Shown here: positions 25,509 to 37,198 of the stretch, piece by piece
How positions within the stretch are numbered: the first letter of the stretch is position 1
Layout of the letters: every line of letters starts with the position of its first letter
Assembly (NCBI GenBank): GCA_013423385.1
Contig: BLZA01000023.1
Coordinates: forward strand, 809,782 to 873,781
Source: Naganishia liquefaciens
Lineage: Eukaryota > Basidiomycota > Tremellomycetes > Filobasidiales > Filobasidiaceae
DNA: 64,000 nt
Reading direction: 5' to 3'
The notes under the pieces: model-generated
Seen by the model: the letters and a program-made list of their open reading frames with translations, nothing else
Databases searched by the model: none
What the model was told of the DNA's origin: nothing
Program-made: the position numbers and the translations under genes

Positions 25509-28500
25509 ATGTCTGTACTGACGCAAGAACCTTCACACACGGCCAGCTCCGATGGGCAGCGTCAAAATCCCTCGACAACGATAGCAAGCAAAGAGGAGGA
25601 CAAGAAAGAGCAAAGTAACGCTGCAAATAATGGTGAAACGATCTCATCCACTGTCATTGACTCAACCGCCTCTGCGCTCGCTGCAGCGGAAGAACTCCCT
25701 CTGGATCCCGAAGAACAGGCTTCGCAAATGCGTCTGAAGTTTCTGCTCGAGAAATCATCCATCTACGCCAAACTTGTCGGCGACAGGATGGAACGGCAGC
25801 GGCAAACCAAGGTCAAACAGGAAGAACGAGCAGCGACCCTGAAACGCAACAAAGAAGCCAAAGCCGAGGTAGAGGAGAAGGACGTGAAGATTACGAGGTC
25901 AAAGCGAGCAGCACCTGAGCCATCCACCGCCTCGGTAATCGGTGAGGAAAAGCCGACCGTCAAGCGCAGAAGAACGACGCGAGGCAAGGTTACCATCGTC
26001 GAAGCTTCCGAGGACGCAAAAGAAGCACGTGAAGCCCCTGCGGTTGACGAGACCGCCGCTCCAGGGGAAGGCGACGCAGCGAATCCCACTGCACAAATAT
26101 ATATGGGGAAACAGCCAGCGCTGATTACAGGGGCCAAGCTGCGAGATTACCAGCTCGCCGGTGTCCAGTGGATGGTCAGTCTGTACGAGAACGGATTGAA
26201 CGGTATCTTGGCCGACGAAATGGGCTTGGGAAAAGTTAGAACCGCAGAATGATCTTTGGAAACAGTAGTGGCTGACAACCAGACTTGCTTGCTAGACCCT
26301 CCAAACCATCTCTTTCCTTGCGCATTTAATGGCGATGAACTCTCAGGGCCCTTATCTCATCGTCTGTCCTTTATCCGTTCTTGCCAACTGGGTCAACGAG
26401 TTTGCGAAGTTCGCCCCCGATATTCCCGTAAGTGACTGCCTGAAACTCTTGCGGTGCTGGCCAATCTCAACATCTGCATTACAGGTCCTCATGTATCATG
26501 GAACTATTGCTGAACGTGAAGAGATGCGTCAAAGCAAGATGGATCAGCGCGCTATTGCAGAAGCCAGCAAGCGCAAAAAGATCGATGGATCTAATGCCAG
26601 TATTCCAGCCTTTCCCGTCGTAAGTCTGAGTAGCCGTATATTACAAGCCTATAACAAAGCTTTGCGATGCAGATTGTGACGACCTATGAAATGATCATCA
26701 GGGACCAGAAGCATCTTGCCCATTATGACTGGAAGGTATGGCTTCCGCATTGTCGCATATGAAAGCAGGGCTGAAGCTATTCCTTGACATTTGGCAGTAT
26801 ATCGTAGTCGACGAGGGTCACCGTCTCAAGAACCTCAACTCCAAGTACGTGCCAGTTCCGCTTTCCTTATTGGAATGCTGGTATCGTGGGCTGAAGCTCT
26901 GTCATTATAGGCTAATTCAGGAGCTCAAGACGTACCGAAGTGCAAACCGTCTTCTGCTGACAGGCACTCCTCTGCATGTATGGATGTGCTGCCCCATAGA
27001 AAACTTTCTCGCAAGCTTACCTTTCACTTACAGAACAATCTCGCAGAACTCTGGTCTCTACTAAATTTCATTTTGCCTGAGGTATTCGACGACCTTACGA
27101 CATTTCAGCAATGGTCAGTGCTTCTGGAGGATGTAGTCGGAAACGTATTCATATTTGACTACCCAGGTTTGATTTCGACAACCTGCGGGAGAATGGTGAC
27201 GTCAGCGAGTTGGGCAAGAACGGTATCGTCACCAAATTGCACGAAATCCTCAAGCCTTTCCTCTTGCGTCGTCTCAAAATTGACGTTGAACCCAATATGC
27301 CGCCGAAGAAGGAATACCTCTTGAAGGCTCCGTTGACTCAGCAACAAGCTGAGATATACAAGGCTATCGTCAACCATGAAATTCGAGACTACCTGATTGA
27401 GAAAATGTCCGGTGTCTCTTCGCACGAGCCTTCACCGGCCCCCACTGTCGAAAGTGTCGATGTGTCTGAGACCGGCAACGACACCGCAGATACCGAAGGT
27501 ACGCGCCGATCGAGTCGACGACTTGCAAAGCAGACTCGACTCAATTACAAGATCGACAACGATGACGAACGCTTTGCGCAGCGTATCGAAGCTGGGCTTC
27601 CCGTCAAAACACGGGAAATTGAGGTACCCGACAAGAGTGTTGAGCAAACAAGCAGGGATTGGGCTATTCGCAACGCTACTAAAAAGGTCAACAACATGCG
27701 CCTTCAGAACATGATCATGCAGCTCCGCAAAGTATCAAGTCATCCCTTCCTCTTCGATTGGCCTAGGGATATGTCCACCGGCGGATATGTAATTAACGAT
27801 GACCTTGTCAACGCAAGCGGCAAAATGCTCTTGCTGAACCGATTGCTCGATGCCTTGTTCGAACGCGGACACAAGGTGTTGATCTTTTCACAATTTACTA
27901 CCATGCTGGATGTCATCGAGGACTGGGCTACCGAATTCAAGAAATGGCGCATATTCCGCATCGATGGCGACACAAAGCAGGCCGAGCGACTGTCACAGAT
28001 GAACGAATTCAACAACGCTGGCGATTCTCCCGATGCAGTCAAACTCTTCCTGCTGAGCACAAGAGCCGGGGGGCTTGGGGTCAACCTTGTTGCAGCGGAT
28101 ACAGTCATCTTCTTCGATCAAGACTGGAATCCGCAAGCCGATCTACAGGCTGCAGACCGAGCCCACCGGATCGGCCAGACCAAGCCAGTACTTGTATTCC
28201 GACTCGTCACCGCCCATACGATAGAGAGCCGGATCCTAGCAAAAGCAAGTAACAAGCGGAAACTCGAAGCTCTCGTCATTTCGCGAGGCAAGTTTGGAGC
28301 TGTCGACAAAAATGGTAAAATCTTGCTTGGAAGGGAGAAGAAACAAGCCAAGACGGAAGATTGGGCGAAGGAGCTCTTAGCTCTGGACAGCGAGGAGATC
28401 AATTTCGTTACCAAGGACGATCGGGTCATCAGGTAAGCGATTCTGCAGAAGTTTCTGGTCAACGAATCCTACTCATTATTCTGTAGTGACGAAGACCTTG

Positions 28501-28774
28501 ATATATTGCTGGATAGATCTCCAGAGGCGTTCGCTCGTGAGCAAGGTTGGACGGCCGGACTCGCCACCAAGGGCTCGAGTGACAAGCATACCCAAGACAG
28601 GATCAGCAAGGGAGACAAGACCGCTTTCGAGGTATGTATACAGGTTCGCCAATGCGTTCAGGCGACGCTAACTCGGATCTCTTCTAGGTTTTTGTTCCGG
28701 ATACCGAAGAAGACGCAAACAACGAATTGGCCAGTATGTTCGCTGAAGACGGACCCTCGAAGATCGCTGCCTGA
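25509..28774 (+). CDS. IRC5: SNF2-family ATPase, LSH/HELLS (Irc5) type
   Basis: Chromatin-remodelling ATPase of the LSH/HELLS/DDM1 subfamily (yeast Irc5), nuclear. Ten exons: 25509..26234, 26296..26427, 26485..26619, 26673..26735, 26798..26844, 26911..26977, 27034..27113, 27167..28432, 28487..28631 and 28688..28774, giving 915 residues. The N-terminal 200 are charged, with an E/K coiled coil and basic patches ([10 protein letters not shown]). Motifs: [23 protein letters not shown] (Walker A, about 233-243), VVDEGH (motif II), [34 protein letters not shown] (motif V, about 715) and [10 protein letters not shown] (motif VI, about 750). The Ser-rich insert between the lobes (after EKMSGV) is typical of the subfamily. 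An in-frame upstream Met at 25401 is possible. Confidence 0.95.
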
Positions 28775-28977
28775 GGGCGATATTCTAGACCCAGATACAC
28801 ATAATCACCGTGTAGACATCAGATCAAGACTGTATTCCGTTGTATCTCGTAACCTTCAGACGCAGACATTCTTAGTGACATCCCTTTGTGTACTCCATGT
28901 CCGGCGAAAATCATGTCGCGAAATCAGTGTCAATACAACCATCATACGATACAGAGACTCGGACCTGATGGAGTACG

Positions 28978-29426
28978 TTACTCCTTCTTTACGCGTCTTA
29001 CTGATAGCCACTCAATGGGATGTGAGTTGTATATCGGCCAAGGAGGTATTGTGATCTGTCACGCGAGAAACATGGTAAGTGATTACCGAATAGTGCACAG
29101 GGAAGACAGAACGGACTAGCAGGACGATCAGAAATCCAAAGCCAAAGGTCAACATCGAGTACTTGACTGAGCCGAGGCTCCATGCAACAAAGTAGGCGAT
29201 GAACTGAATACAACGTCAGATGTAGATCAAGGGGAGATGCAAAAACAGACCGGTACTTACGGCCGACGCGATCAAACCATACTTCGCTATTGTCTCGCTC
29301 GTTTTCTGACCCTCAAAATCCTGATTATTGGGTATAGTCAAACTCAGTAAGAGGTGTCGGAAACGGTCTAGCCCTTACAATGGTGCCCTCGAGAACATTC
29401 TGCAGCGGTTGAAGGAGACTGTTCAT
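28978..29426 (-). CDS. SPC1: signal peptidase complex subunit Spc1
   Basis: Small ER membrane subunit of signal peptidase (SPCS1/Spc12), a non-catalytic partner of Sec11. Four short exons on the minus strand: 29379..29426, 29261..29320, 29117..29203 and 28978..29055, giving 90 residues, close to the usual 90-100. Family features: DFEGQKTSETIAKYGLIASA, two membrane helices (IAYFVAWSLGSVKYSMLTFG and FGFLIVLL), and the C-terminal signature IPPWPIYNSHPIEWL. The protein is too fragmented to stand out as an open frame. A further short 3' intron after WLS is possible, so the last eight residues are less certain. Tail to tail with the SNF2 gene. Confidence 0.9.
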
Positions 29427-29771
29427 TATGTACCAGGACTTAAGAATCGATATTGGGCGGGCAGGCGGCGGGCAGTTCAGGCAGGGAGATGGCTACGGTA
29501 CGCCTGGTGTCGTGTAGTGGACGGGTCAAGGCAATAATGCTTTGCGATCGCGACAAGCAACAAGCTGAGTATGTCGAGCTCACATGTCCTACTGGATGCT
29601 GATCGTTCCGCACAAGGTGGAGGTTGATCGATTGCTGGGTATTCTAAGAGGTGCCCTGATGGGTGACGTTTCGAGACACCCAAGTTGCGTTCGAGTTGTC
29701 ACCTTCGAAGACTAAAGCATCGTGCGACCTTCTACTCTGAAGTCACTCTCTCGCTTCAAGAGCTGATCACA

Positions 29772-30501
29772 ATGAGCTTGCGTCGGACTTTCACCGCAAA
29801 AGATGAGGATGGTCAGGAGACACCCGTGCAACGTGAGTTCTGCACTCTGATGATCGCTGCAACACGCTATTGACGATTTCTTCTCAATGCAGGCTTAGCC
29901 CTAGATGAGGACGGTATTTGAGGATCTTCTTCTGAGTTGATGCCCAATATTGAAGCTCCCTCTAGAGCAGGAAGAACTGATCCAAGGGCTCGTTCGCCGA
30001 AATCAAGAAGAAACGAGCTTCAATCTTCTCGCCTTGGACGGCTTGATTTGCCTAAGTTTTTCGATGTGATTGTCATCCCTATCGTGTTGCAACTTCAGCT
30101 GATCTTGGATGCATATCAGGTATCTGTTCCGCCTGATGTCGAGTTTGTGCAAGGGAGGCAACTTGTCTTTACCTTATGGCCGTGTCGCATTGGCGTTCAT
30201 GGTACTACTGCACCCGGTCTTGGTGTCTTTTACCCGAATCAAGTTCTTGCTGTGCTTTTCACGCAATACCGGGCGACTTTCAGATCCTCGTGACATCGTG
30301 CCTCTGCGATCACTCTTGATACCCACTTTTGCACCGATGACAGCCAGTTTCTTTCAAGGCCAGCGGCTGCACGAAGTACTGTTCTGGGGATTCCCCTTTC
30401 TCCTGCTCCTGCTAGTCATCTTGTTCAGGGAAGAGGAAGCAGCAACGGAGGCTCGGTTAGAACGCCTCCGAGGACTCAAGTATCATCTGAAAGGGGCGTA
30501 A
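29772..30501 (+). CDS. small multi-span membrane protein, unknown
   Basis: Exons 29772..29832, 29893..29913, 29966..30065 and 30120..30501 give 187 residues with consistent phases. The N-terminus is acidic and hydrophilic (MSLRRTFTAKDEDGQETP, EDEQEELIQGLVRRNQEE). Three hydrophobic stretches follow: about 48-66 (LLALDGLICLSFSMYLF), 83-108 (VALAFMVLLHPVLVSF) and 148-165 (LFWGFPFLLLLLVILF). The C-terminus is Glu/Arg rich and helical (EEEAATEARLERLRGL). It resembles uncharacterised fungal proteins of about 190 residues with an EELIxGL motif before the first helix. No function is known to me. Exon 2 is 21 nt. Confidence 0.7.
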
Positions 30502-30657
30502 GTAGTCAACCGAGATTGCAGAAAGTATGCTCGGAACATGTGAATAGTTGATACAGTACGATTATCCCTTGTGTATGAGGGACCCCTTATACAATCATTG
30601 GGAACGCATGATGCAGCTACAATCAAGAAAAGTTGAATTCACGTTATATTAGGATTA

Positions 30658-33164
30658 TTATTGCGGAAAACCTGGCATCGGATTGAAATATACGGCTTGT
30701 ATCGGAGGTTGCGGTTGCGTTTCTGGATAGGCGGTCGGCATCGCCGATTGCCAACCTGACGGAACGACTTGAGATGGACCCATGTTCATGAATGTCGGCT
30801 GATGATATGAAGGTGGCAGCATCGTGCGCTGTGTGTCCTGAGGCATCATGGGCATCATCCATTGTTGGTTTGTGTTGGTAATCGGATAAACTCCATTCGG
30901 ATGATTTGTATATTGCGCCGTCATTTGTGGCGGATAAGCGTTCATTGCGCTCGTTGCTGGACCAGAATATGATCGAGTCATTTCAGCCGAATCAGGAGCT
31001 GAATCCATATGCTCCGTCTTCACAATCGGCGCTGACAAGTACTGCGCGGAAGCCGGACTGGAGGACATCCCAGCCCATGCGATGTTGGAGTTGACGCCTG
31101 ACGCGTGGTTTGCAATGCTCGAATCGTCAGTCGGGGCGTAGCTGTTGCTTATTGTTCGCACATGATGCGAATTCGAAGCCATTCCTGCGCTCTTGGGGGT
31201 AGAAGCGTTTTGTTGGAATGACGTTGGACTGTACTGCGGAGTGCTGACCTCATTCGGCCCATGAGGCGTCCGCTCGACATTTTGCGGAGGAGATGGCTGC
31301 ATCTTCGATGGTTGCATTTCGTATGAGTTGCTGGTCGGATCGACTAGAACATGATTGTTCCCAACAACCTCCACCACTGAAGTCATGGGCACAAAATGCG
31401 CTTGTCCATTCTGATACGATGGAGTCCGATGCATCCCGGCTGATCTAACAGTGGGCGACGGCAATACGAGTTGAACGGCGTTTTGAGGGAAGTGTGCTTG
31501 ATCGGGACTCGCAGCTGGGCTGCCGTACGGCTGATACCGTGAGGTGGCACGAAGTCGACTGGAGATATGGTCCCTTCCCGTACCTTCGGATACTTGGCGA
31601 GTCATGGTAGTACCGCCGCCGAACTGCGTAGTATGTGGCCGTGGCACTTGCTTCGGTAGGGGGACTTGCCAGCCAACAGGGGCGGTGTTCACCATAGCTT
31701 TCTGCTGTTCCTGCTCGAGGTAGTTCTCGTAGTAGTTGCCGCCGGTAATGGGCGACATTGGTGTGATGACACTTCCGTGAGAGGTACCTGTACTAGGGCG
31801 ACTGTGGGAAGTGGGATCGAGAACAACTTCCTGCGGAACGGACGCAAAAGCATAGCCTTGAGGAGATACATTGTAAACAGTCTGTTGTCGCATTGGAGCT
31901 GTTGAAGGCGGCGCTGGCATCGTTGGATGTAACGGAACAGCTTCAGGTTGGATCTGACTATTAGCTTGGCCCGGGACATTGCTGGGCTCGCCTCTGCAAG
32001 GAGGATCATCAGCCTGTTGGGCATCTTGGAGAGATCGAGCTACTCACACATATATCAACTTGCCTTCAGCAGTCACTGTCGTCTGAATGGGAAGTCTGAA
32101 AGAGTCGGATCGCAGATATTCATCGCCTATTTCCAGCTCAGCCAAGAGTGGCACATCTCTGGGACGATAGAGACGATCTTCGTGAACGTCTGTAGGGTTA
32201 TAGTAAGAGACCAAATGTTGGTGATATCCGTTGACGAGAACAGATATCGTCTAAACAGCGAGCAGGTGAGCACATGAACAAGACCTGCGTTTCAGGGAAA
32301 CTCACCCTTTTGACAAGCCCGTTCGGACGCCAGAAGTTTTTTGCTGACTGACTGCCTTTTTTACCATTCACAGCCTGTGACTGCACATCGCTCGCACTGC
32401 GAGAAGCATGCCCATCACTGCCGGGTGCTTCGAGACCACTAACACTGGCGGCCGATAAATGCGGCCGGTTCCGTGCGGTTCCCGGGAGAGGATTGCGAGG
32501 ATAGGGTTTGCTGAGCGAGTTTGGAGTTGCGCCTGAAATATCGCCTGACGGGATTCCCGCGGCGTTCGCTGTAGCGAGAGCTTCCGCCTTGTCTACGATT
32601 TCTCGATACGTCTGAATCCACAACATAAGTCAACCGTTCCGAAGAAGACCACGCACGCGTACTCACAAGATAATTGCCATAGATACGACTGGGACTCCAG
32701 CTCATCCCATCTGTCCATCTTTTGATGTTACTTTCGTGCTCGTCGAATACAAAAACAGCGCCGCTCTTAATCATGGCCGCCTTTTCCCGGTCCGTGAGCC
32801 GTCTCGTCACTCTCGGAATGATGCCGCGCTTGGCAGCTTCGAATAATATCAAGGCATCGTGCGTATTCTCGCAATATCCTCGAAAAGGAGGCTCTACTGC
32901 CCCCGATTGCGCGAACGGTTCATATTTGACGGGCTTGATGATCAGTTGAGGAAGCGGTGCGCTGAGTGGAGGCGTGAAGTAGTTGCTCTGCATGCCAACG
33001 TAGTCGATTTGATCGCCGTTGATATGATGTGAATTTGGTGCGATGAATCGATGTTGCACAGGATTGTCGCTTATAGGTTGCTGTCCTTTGGGATTCCACG
33101 ACGGCGATCCGCTTGCCTCTTGCTTGACGCCTATATGCACCGAAGCCTGCATGGAGTGGGTCAT
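30658..33164 (-). CDS. WOPR-domain transcriptional regulator (Gti1/Pac2/Wor1 family)
   Basis: DNA-binding regulator of the WOPR family, which includes Wor1, Ryp1 and Mit1, switches of cell type and morphology in fungi. Minus-strand exons 32667..33164, 32306..32611, 32048..32250 and 30658..31993 give 780 residues. WOPRa is about residues 94-166: FRGYCENTHDALILFEAAKR, GIIPRVTRRLTDREKAAM, KRWTDGMSWSPSRIYGNYL. WOPRb is about 264-286 (GLVKRTISVLVNGYHQHLVS). A low-complexity linker of about 90 residues separates the halves, as usual in the family. The C-terminal 450 residues are Pro/Gln/Ser/Met rich, typical of a disordered activation region. The start is the first true ATG (MTHSMQ). Upstream lies an unusually long gene-free interval. 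Which subfamily it belongs to is not resolved. Confidence 0.95.
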
Positions 33165-36100
33165 GTCACGGTGCAAGAGGAGGATTTGTATCCTGAATCA
33201 GGCAAGAATCTGAAACGGCGAATGCAGCGGGATGAGAAGGAATCAGAAGATTGGATGATCATCGGGCCGTCTAGACGTACCAGAAGAACCCAGGAGCGAT
33301 CAGTTCAGGATGTTCTACCTTGCTGCTGCCCGGGACCGACGGGACTGTGAGAACAATGCGCAGAAGATGCGCTCGGCGCAATGCAAAGGTGTCTGAGATT
33401 TGATGGTTGTTCCGAGAACTCGTGCAGGAATCTGGCGGAGACAATAGAGTCCTGGCAAGTCCTGGCGAAGAGCTGATTGGACGATTGGATCGCCGGAGTA
33501 CCCTAGCGCTCGTATGCGTATGTGACGATTCTTGTTCCAGGGCGACCGGCGCGACCGGAGAGCCTCTCAGAGGCAATGAGTTCCACTCGGTACCTTGATG
33601 CTGAAAGACAGGCTGCAGCTGTCAACACTAGGTCGAATCGACGCAATCAGTGGTGTCTACGTTCACGATGGTGATTTGATGGATGACGGACGTCGACTCG
33701 AAGCGGCAGACAGCATAAGCTGTCGCGTGATGGAAGGCTTTGTGTCCGTGGAATAAGATCTCTATGCCTGGCCTTGCTCGAAACGTCGTGGCTGAGATGA
33801 AGGCTTTCAGGCAAGGTATTGTCCGGCGGAGCCGGGTATCCAGGCTGTATAGCAGATCGTCTGTCAGAGGAAGCTCTCCGTGCAGAAGGCGTCGAGTGGC
33901 CTGTACAGCTGCCTGTACTCTGCTGGAAGAGGCCGCAGTAGCGATCCCAGGAACGAGGCCGATAGACGAGCATTAGATGAGCTTTTTGCCGAGGTCTTAG
34001 GCTGTTTTCAACCGATTCCGCCGGCTCATAGTAGCAGAGTTCGGTTCTAGAGCTAGGGGTAGCGGCCTTGATAATTAACACCCCTACAAGCTAGCTTCAC
34101 AACTGCTCAGCTACCAGGAGCAGTAGCATCAAACAGCTTGTCGAGCTTCGTGCTGACTGTCACCGAGAGGGAGGAAATATGCGAAGGGGAGACCTGTAGG
34201 GAGCGGGGTGGGGGACGGACCAGCTGAAGAATCTGCCTCGGCGCAGCTACTCTTGGGCGCCCATCCAAGGAATTAGTAATCGAGCGAAGAGTTGACAGAA
34301 CTCGTGGGCTCCGTCGGGCATTTGTGACACCTTACGAGGAACTTGGTAAGGTGAAGCAAGCTGTGTTACAGAATGGGATCTGGCAGCCGGTTACTCAAAG
34401 CTGTTAGATAGCGCTTCGTAGGGGATGCGCCGAGATGTAGAGGGCACCTTGCAGGAAAACTTGCAAAGAAGAGGGAGTGAGCAGGAGAAGCTAGAAAAGA
34501 AGCTGATGGATCATGGGGAATGCTGACGTGAGGCGGATGATCAGGTTTTCCAAACGTGGTCGAAGCTGGCAGTAGGAATCGCTATCCTCGCGAGGAGCCA
34601 AGCTGAGAAATAGCTAAAGCCCTCTGAAATTGACAGAGGCGCAGAGCCGACCAGCTACCAGACCACAGCTGAACAGCTGGCTGAAGGGAAAGGGTTTACA
34701 TCCAGCTTGGTTTACAGCTTGATCTACTGCACAGCTCGTACAGTAGCTGAGCAGCTAGCTGAACTCACGACACCTGCTACTGCACCAGCTGCTGCACCGC
34801 AGCTATTTGCGCCAATATTCAGGAAATCTCCACTCGCTTCCTCACTGGATAAATGTGTTCGTCCGTCCACCTTGCCATTGCTTTCACGCCAGTCAGCTCG
34901 CCAGTCGCGAGGCCCCTCAGCAAGCCACCGGTCACCCGGTGCACGTGAAGAGCTACGTGGAGTCAGTGAGCACTTGAATATCTATTCATACTAGCTCGTC
35001 AACTTGTCAAGCTACGTGTGGCATGTCTGTTCCCGTGAAACACCAGTGGCGCGTTGTATATGAATTGTATTCAACGCCGCCCGCAAGTATGTGGTCATCC
35101 TGTGATGCATGAGTCAATCGACGTGAGCACCAGAAGTCGCGCGAGCTATCTTCCATTTGCATGAATAGCTCTACAGACTGCTTACGAAACACCGACCTGT
35201 AGCTGGATTAGCTCGCAAATTGGGGAAATCATGAGAGCTGTGGAAGGTCGAACCCTCTGACAGCTCCTCTAGCCATCGACTTGACCTATTGATAAGTGAG
35301 TCATACTCACCGGCTCATCGATCGTATGATCGCACCAAGGGCAACAACCAGCGGCGCCGACGATAATAAATAAATATCATCAGCTTCATCGACGACCAGA
35401 CGTGACTTTTTCGGCGGTTTCGGCGAGATTCATCACGGGATGCATCGTGAGATTGGTAACTAGATCGTCCCGAAATAGGTGGGCGATGCGCAGGAATTGC
35501 GCAGGAGAGCTCAGCTCTCTAGAGCGAGCTTCTGGAAGCATGCCGAGATAGCTAGCTGAATAGCTTTAGATACACGGGTGATGCGCGTCACTGGAAGCTG
35601 AACAAGCTGGCGTGAACATCTTCATTTACAACAGTCACGGCAGCCTGTGACGGCGACCGATAAGATATTTCATGCTCGCTCGCAGTTTGCGCTTCGCGAT
35701 GCATGCACGTTGCATGACCAGCCTGCGGCCGTGAACGGCACTGTTACTGTCAAGATACCGGAGTGAGCCCGCGGAACCTTCATACGAGTGCCCGATCCCG
35801 TGATGAAGCACATGATGACCGCCTGTCATGTCGCCTCTTTCTGGTGAATTCGCTTGGTGATCGATGGTTGTTAGATAAGTTCTTATATCAAATCCTGCAA
35901 GCTGTCTTGCCCCAAGCTCTGCTGTAGTGGGAGAAGCTGTATGGCACGAGCTAGAAACATTGCTAGAAGGTGCGTGTAGCTGTGCGTATGACCGTATCGG
36001 CTACCAATCGTCCAGGTTCTGTCCGATTTACGGAAGCCCGCCATACCGGCAGGCTCACGTACTGGCTCATTGGCTAGCGTAGTTTACACAGCGAGTCATA

Positions 36101-37198
36101 ACAGCTGTCATAACCTTATCAGGTTACCATCAAGCTCGTGCTGGAACATATTGCTCTTACCGTCATATCATACTCTGATCATGCACGCTGCGATCAGATG
36201 CTCATCCCACACGAACTAGCTTATCAGCTCATACAACATATCTCGACCCATCTACTTATTAAATTGTAGATCCGCGCCGACACAGCTATTGTACCATCTG
36301 CGAAACCGAGAGCTCCTGCAGCGCTCAAGCAAGCCAGCTAGCGAGCCCAATCTGTCGGTCGCTCAAGGTTTTTGACGATCGGATATCGCCAAGTTAACCA
36401 CTTCGGTTGCTGGCCGCTTTGACACCAGCTTCATGGTAGTTGAACCTGGCTTGCTGGCTAGCTTCTTGGAACTTACAACTCAAGTATAGCTGAACGCATC
36501 AAGCAAAGCTCTAGAGGGTACTGTGATAGTTTCCCTAGTTGTCTACCTGGCTCCTCGCTTCCCTATTGCGGTTGCCCGGCTTGTCGTTCTCAGCTATGAA
36601 GCAGCTCCTGAACCGCAGGACACGCCAAGCGAGACCTCGAGCGATGGCTGAATGCAGGGGCATCGAGATAGCTATGACAGCTGCTATCGCCTGTCCTTCA
36701 AGAAAACCAGGGCCATGCGACTGAGTACAATGTGACATCAACACCGCGTCCGGCGTGCAGTTGGGCATCTCTTGGAATACAGACTGCCTCGACGTCTGAA
36801 AGACGCTTCGGCAACTCCGAAGGGCACGAGGCCGATGACTTGCACGGCGTGTATGGCAGCTGCTATGGCTGCCTACCTCCCAGAGGCGTTTAACGACGAA
36901 GCCGTCGATAGCCGGACGAGAGCAGTCACGCCTGGGCCATTCAAGCCGATCTGTCCCGCATGCTTTGGGCTAGAATCAATCGTGAATAGTGAGATCCTCT
37001 TTTAAGTATCGATAGCTCGTATAGGTCAATCATAGATGGGCAAAGCGCCGTTACGTGGGCGCTCAGGTGCGATCGTCTTGTTCGCGATGTCCTAGAACCT
37101 CCACGACACACCTTCCGTTCAGTCTGCTCTAAATGGTGGCAGAAAGATATGCGAAAGATGTATACTCGTATATTCAACGCCAGGCTGATAAAAGGCGT
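33165..37198. promoter_or_regulatory. 4 kb gene-free, AGCT-rich interval upstream of WOPR gene
   Basis: The longest gene-free stretch in the window, between the 5' end of the WOPR gene (which it faces) and the 3' end of MRD1, so only the WOPR gene's promoter or 5' UTR is expected. No coding frame was recognised. From about 34,080 to 36,680 the tetramer AGCT recurs about 64 times by eye count, often as AGCTG or AGCTAGCTGA; a similar 2.6 kb noncoding stretch (5223-7823) gave about 21. Treating it as an extended regulatory region is inference from position, by analogy with the very long upstream regions of other WOPR genes such as WOR1. Confidence 0.45.

Noticed and set aside
33405-34081. Open frames on both strands in the WOPR upstream interval
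   Set aside because: No codon bias, splice sites or family match; composition follows the local AGCT-rich sequence.
35215-35260. A GGTTCGACC motif on the minus strand resembling a tRNA B box
   Set aside because: No acceptor stem, anticodon arm or A box at the right distance.
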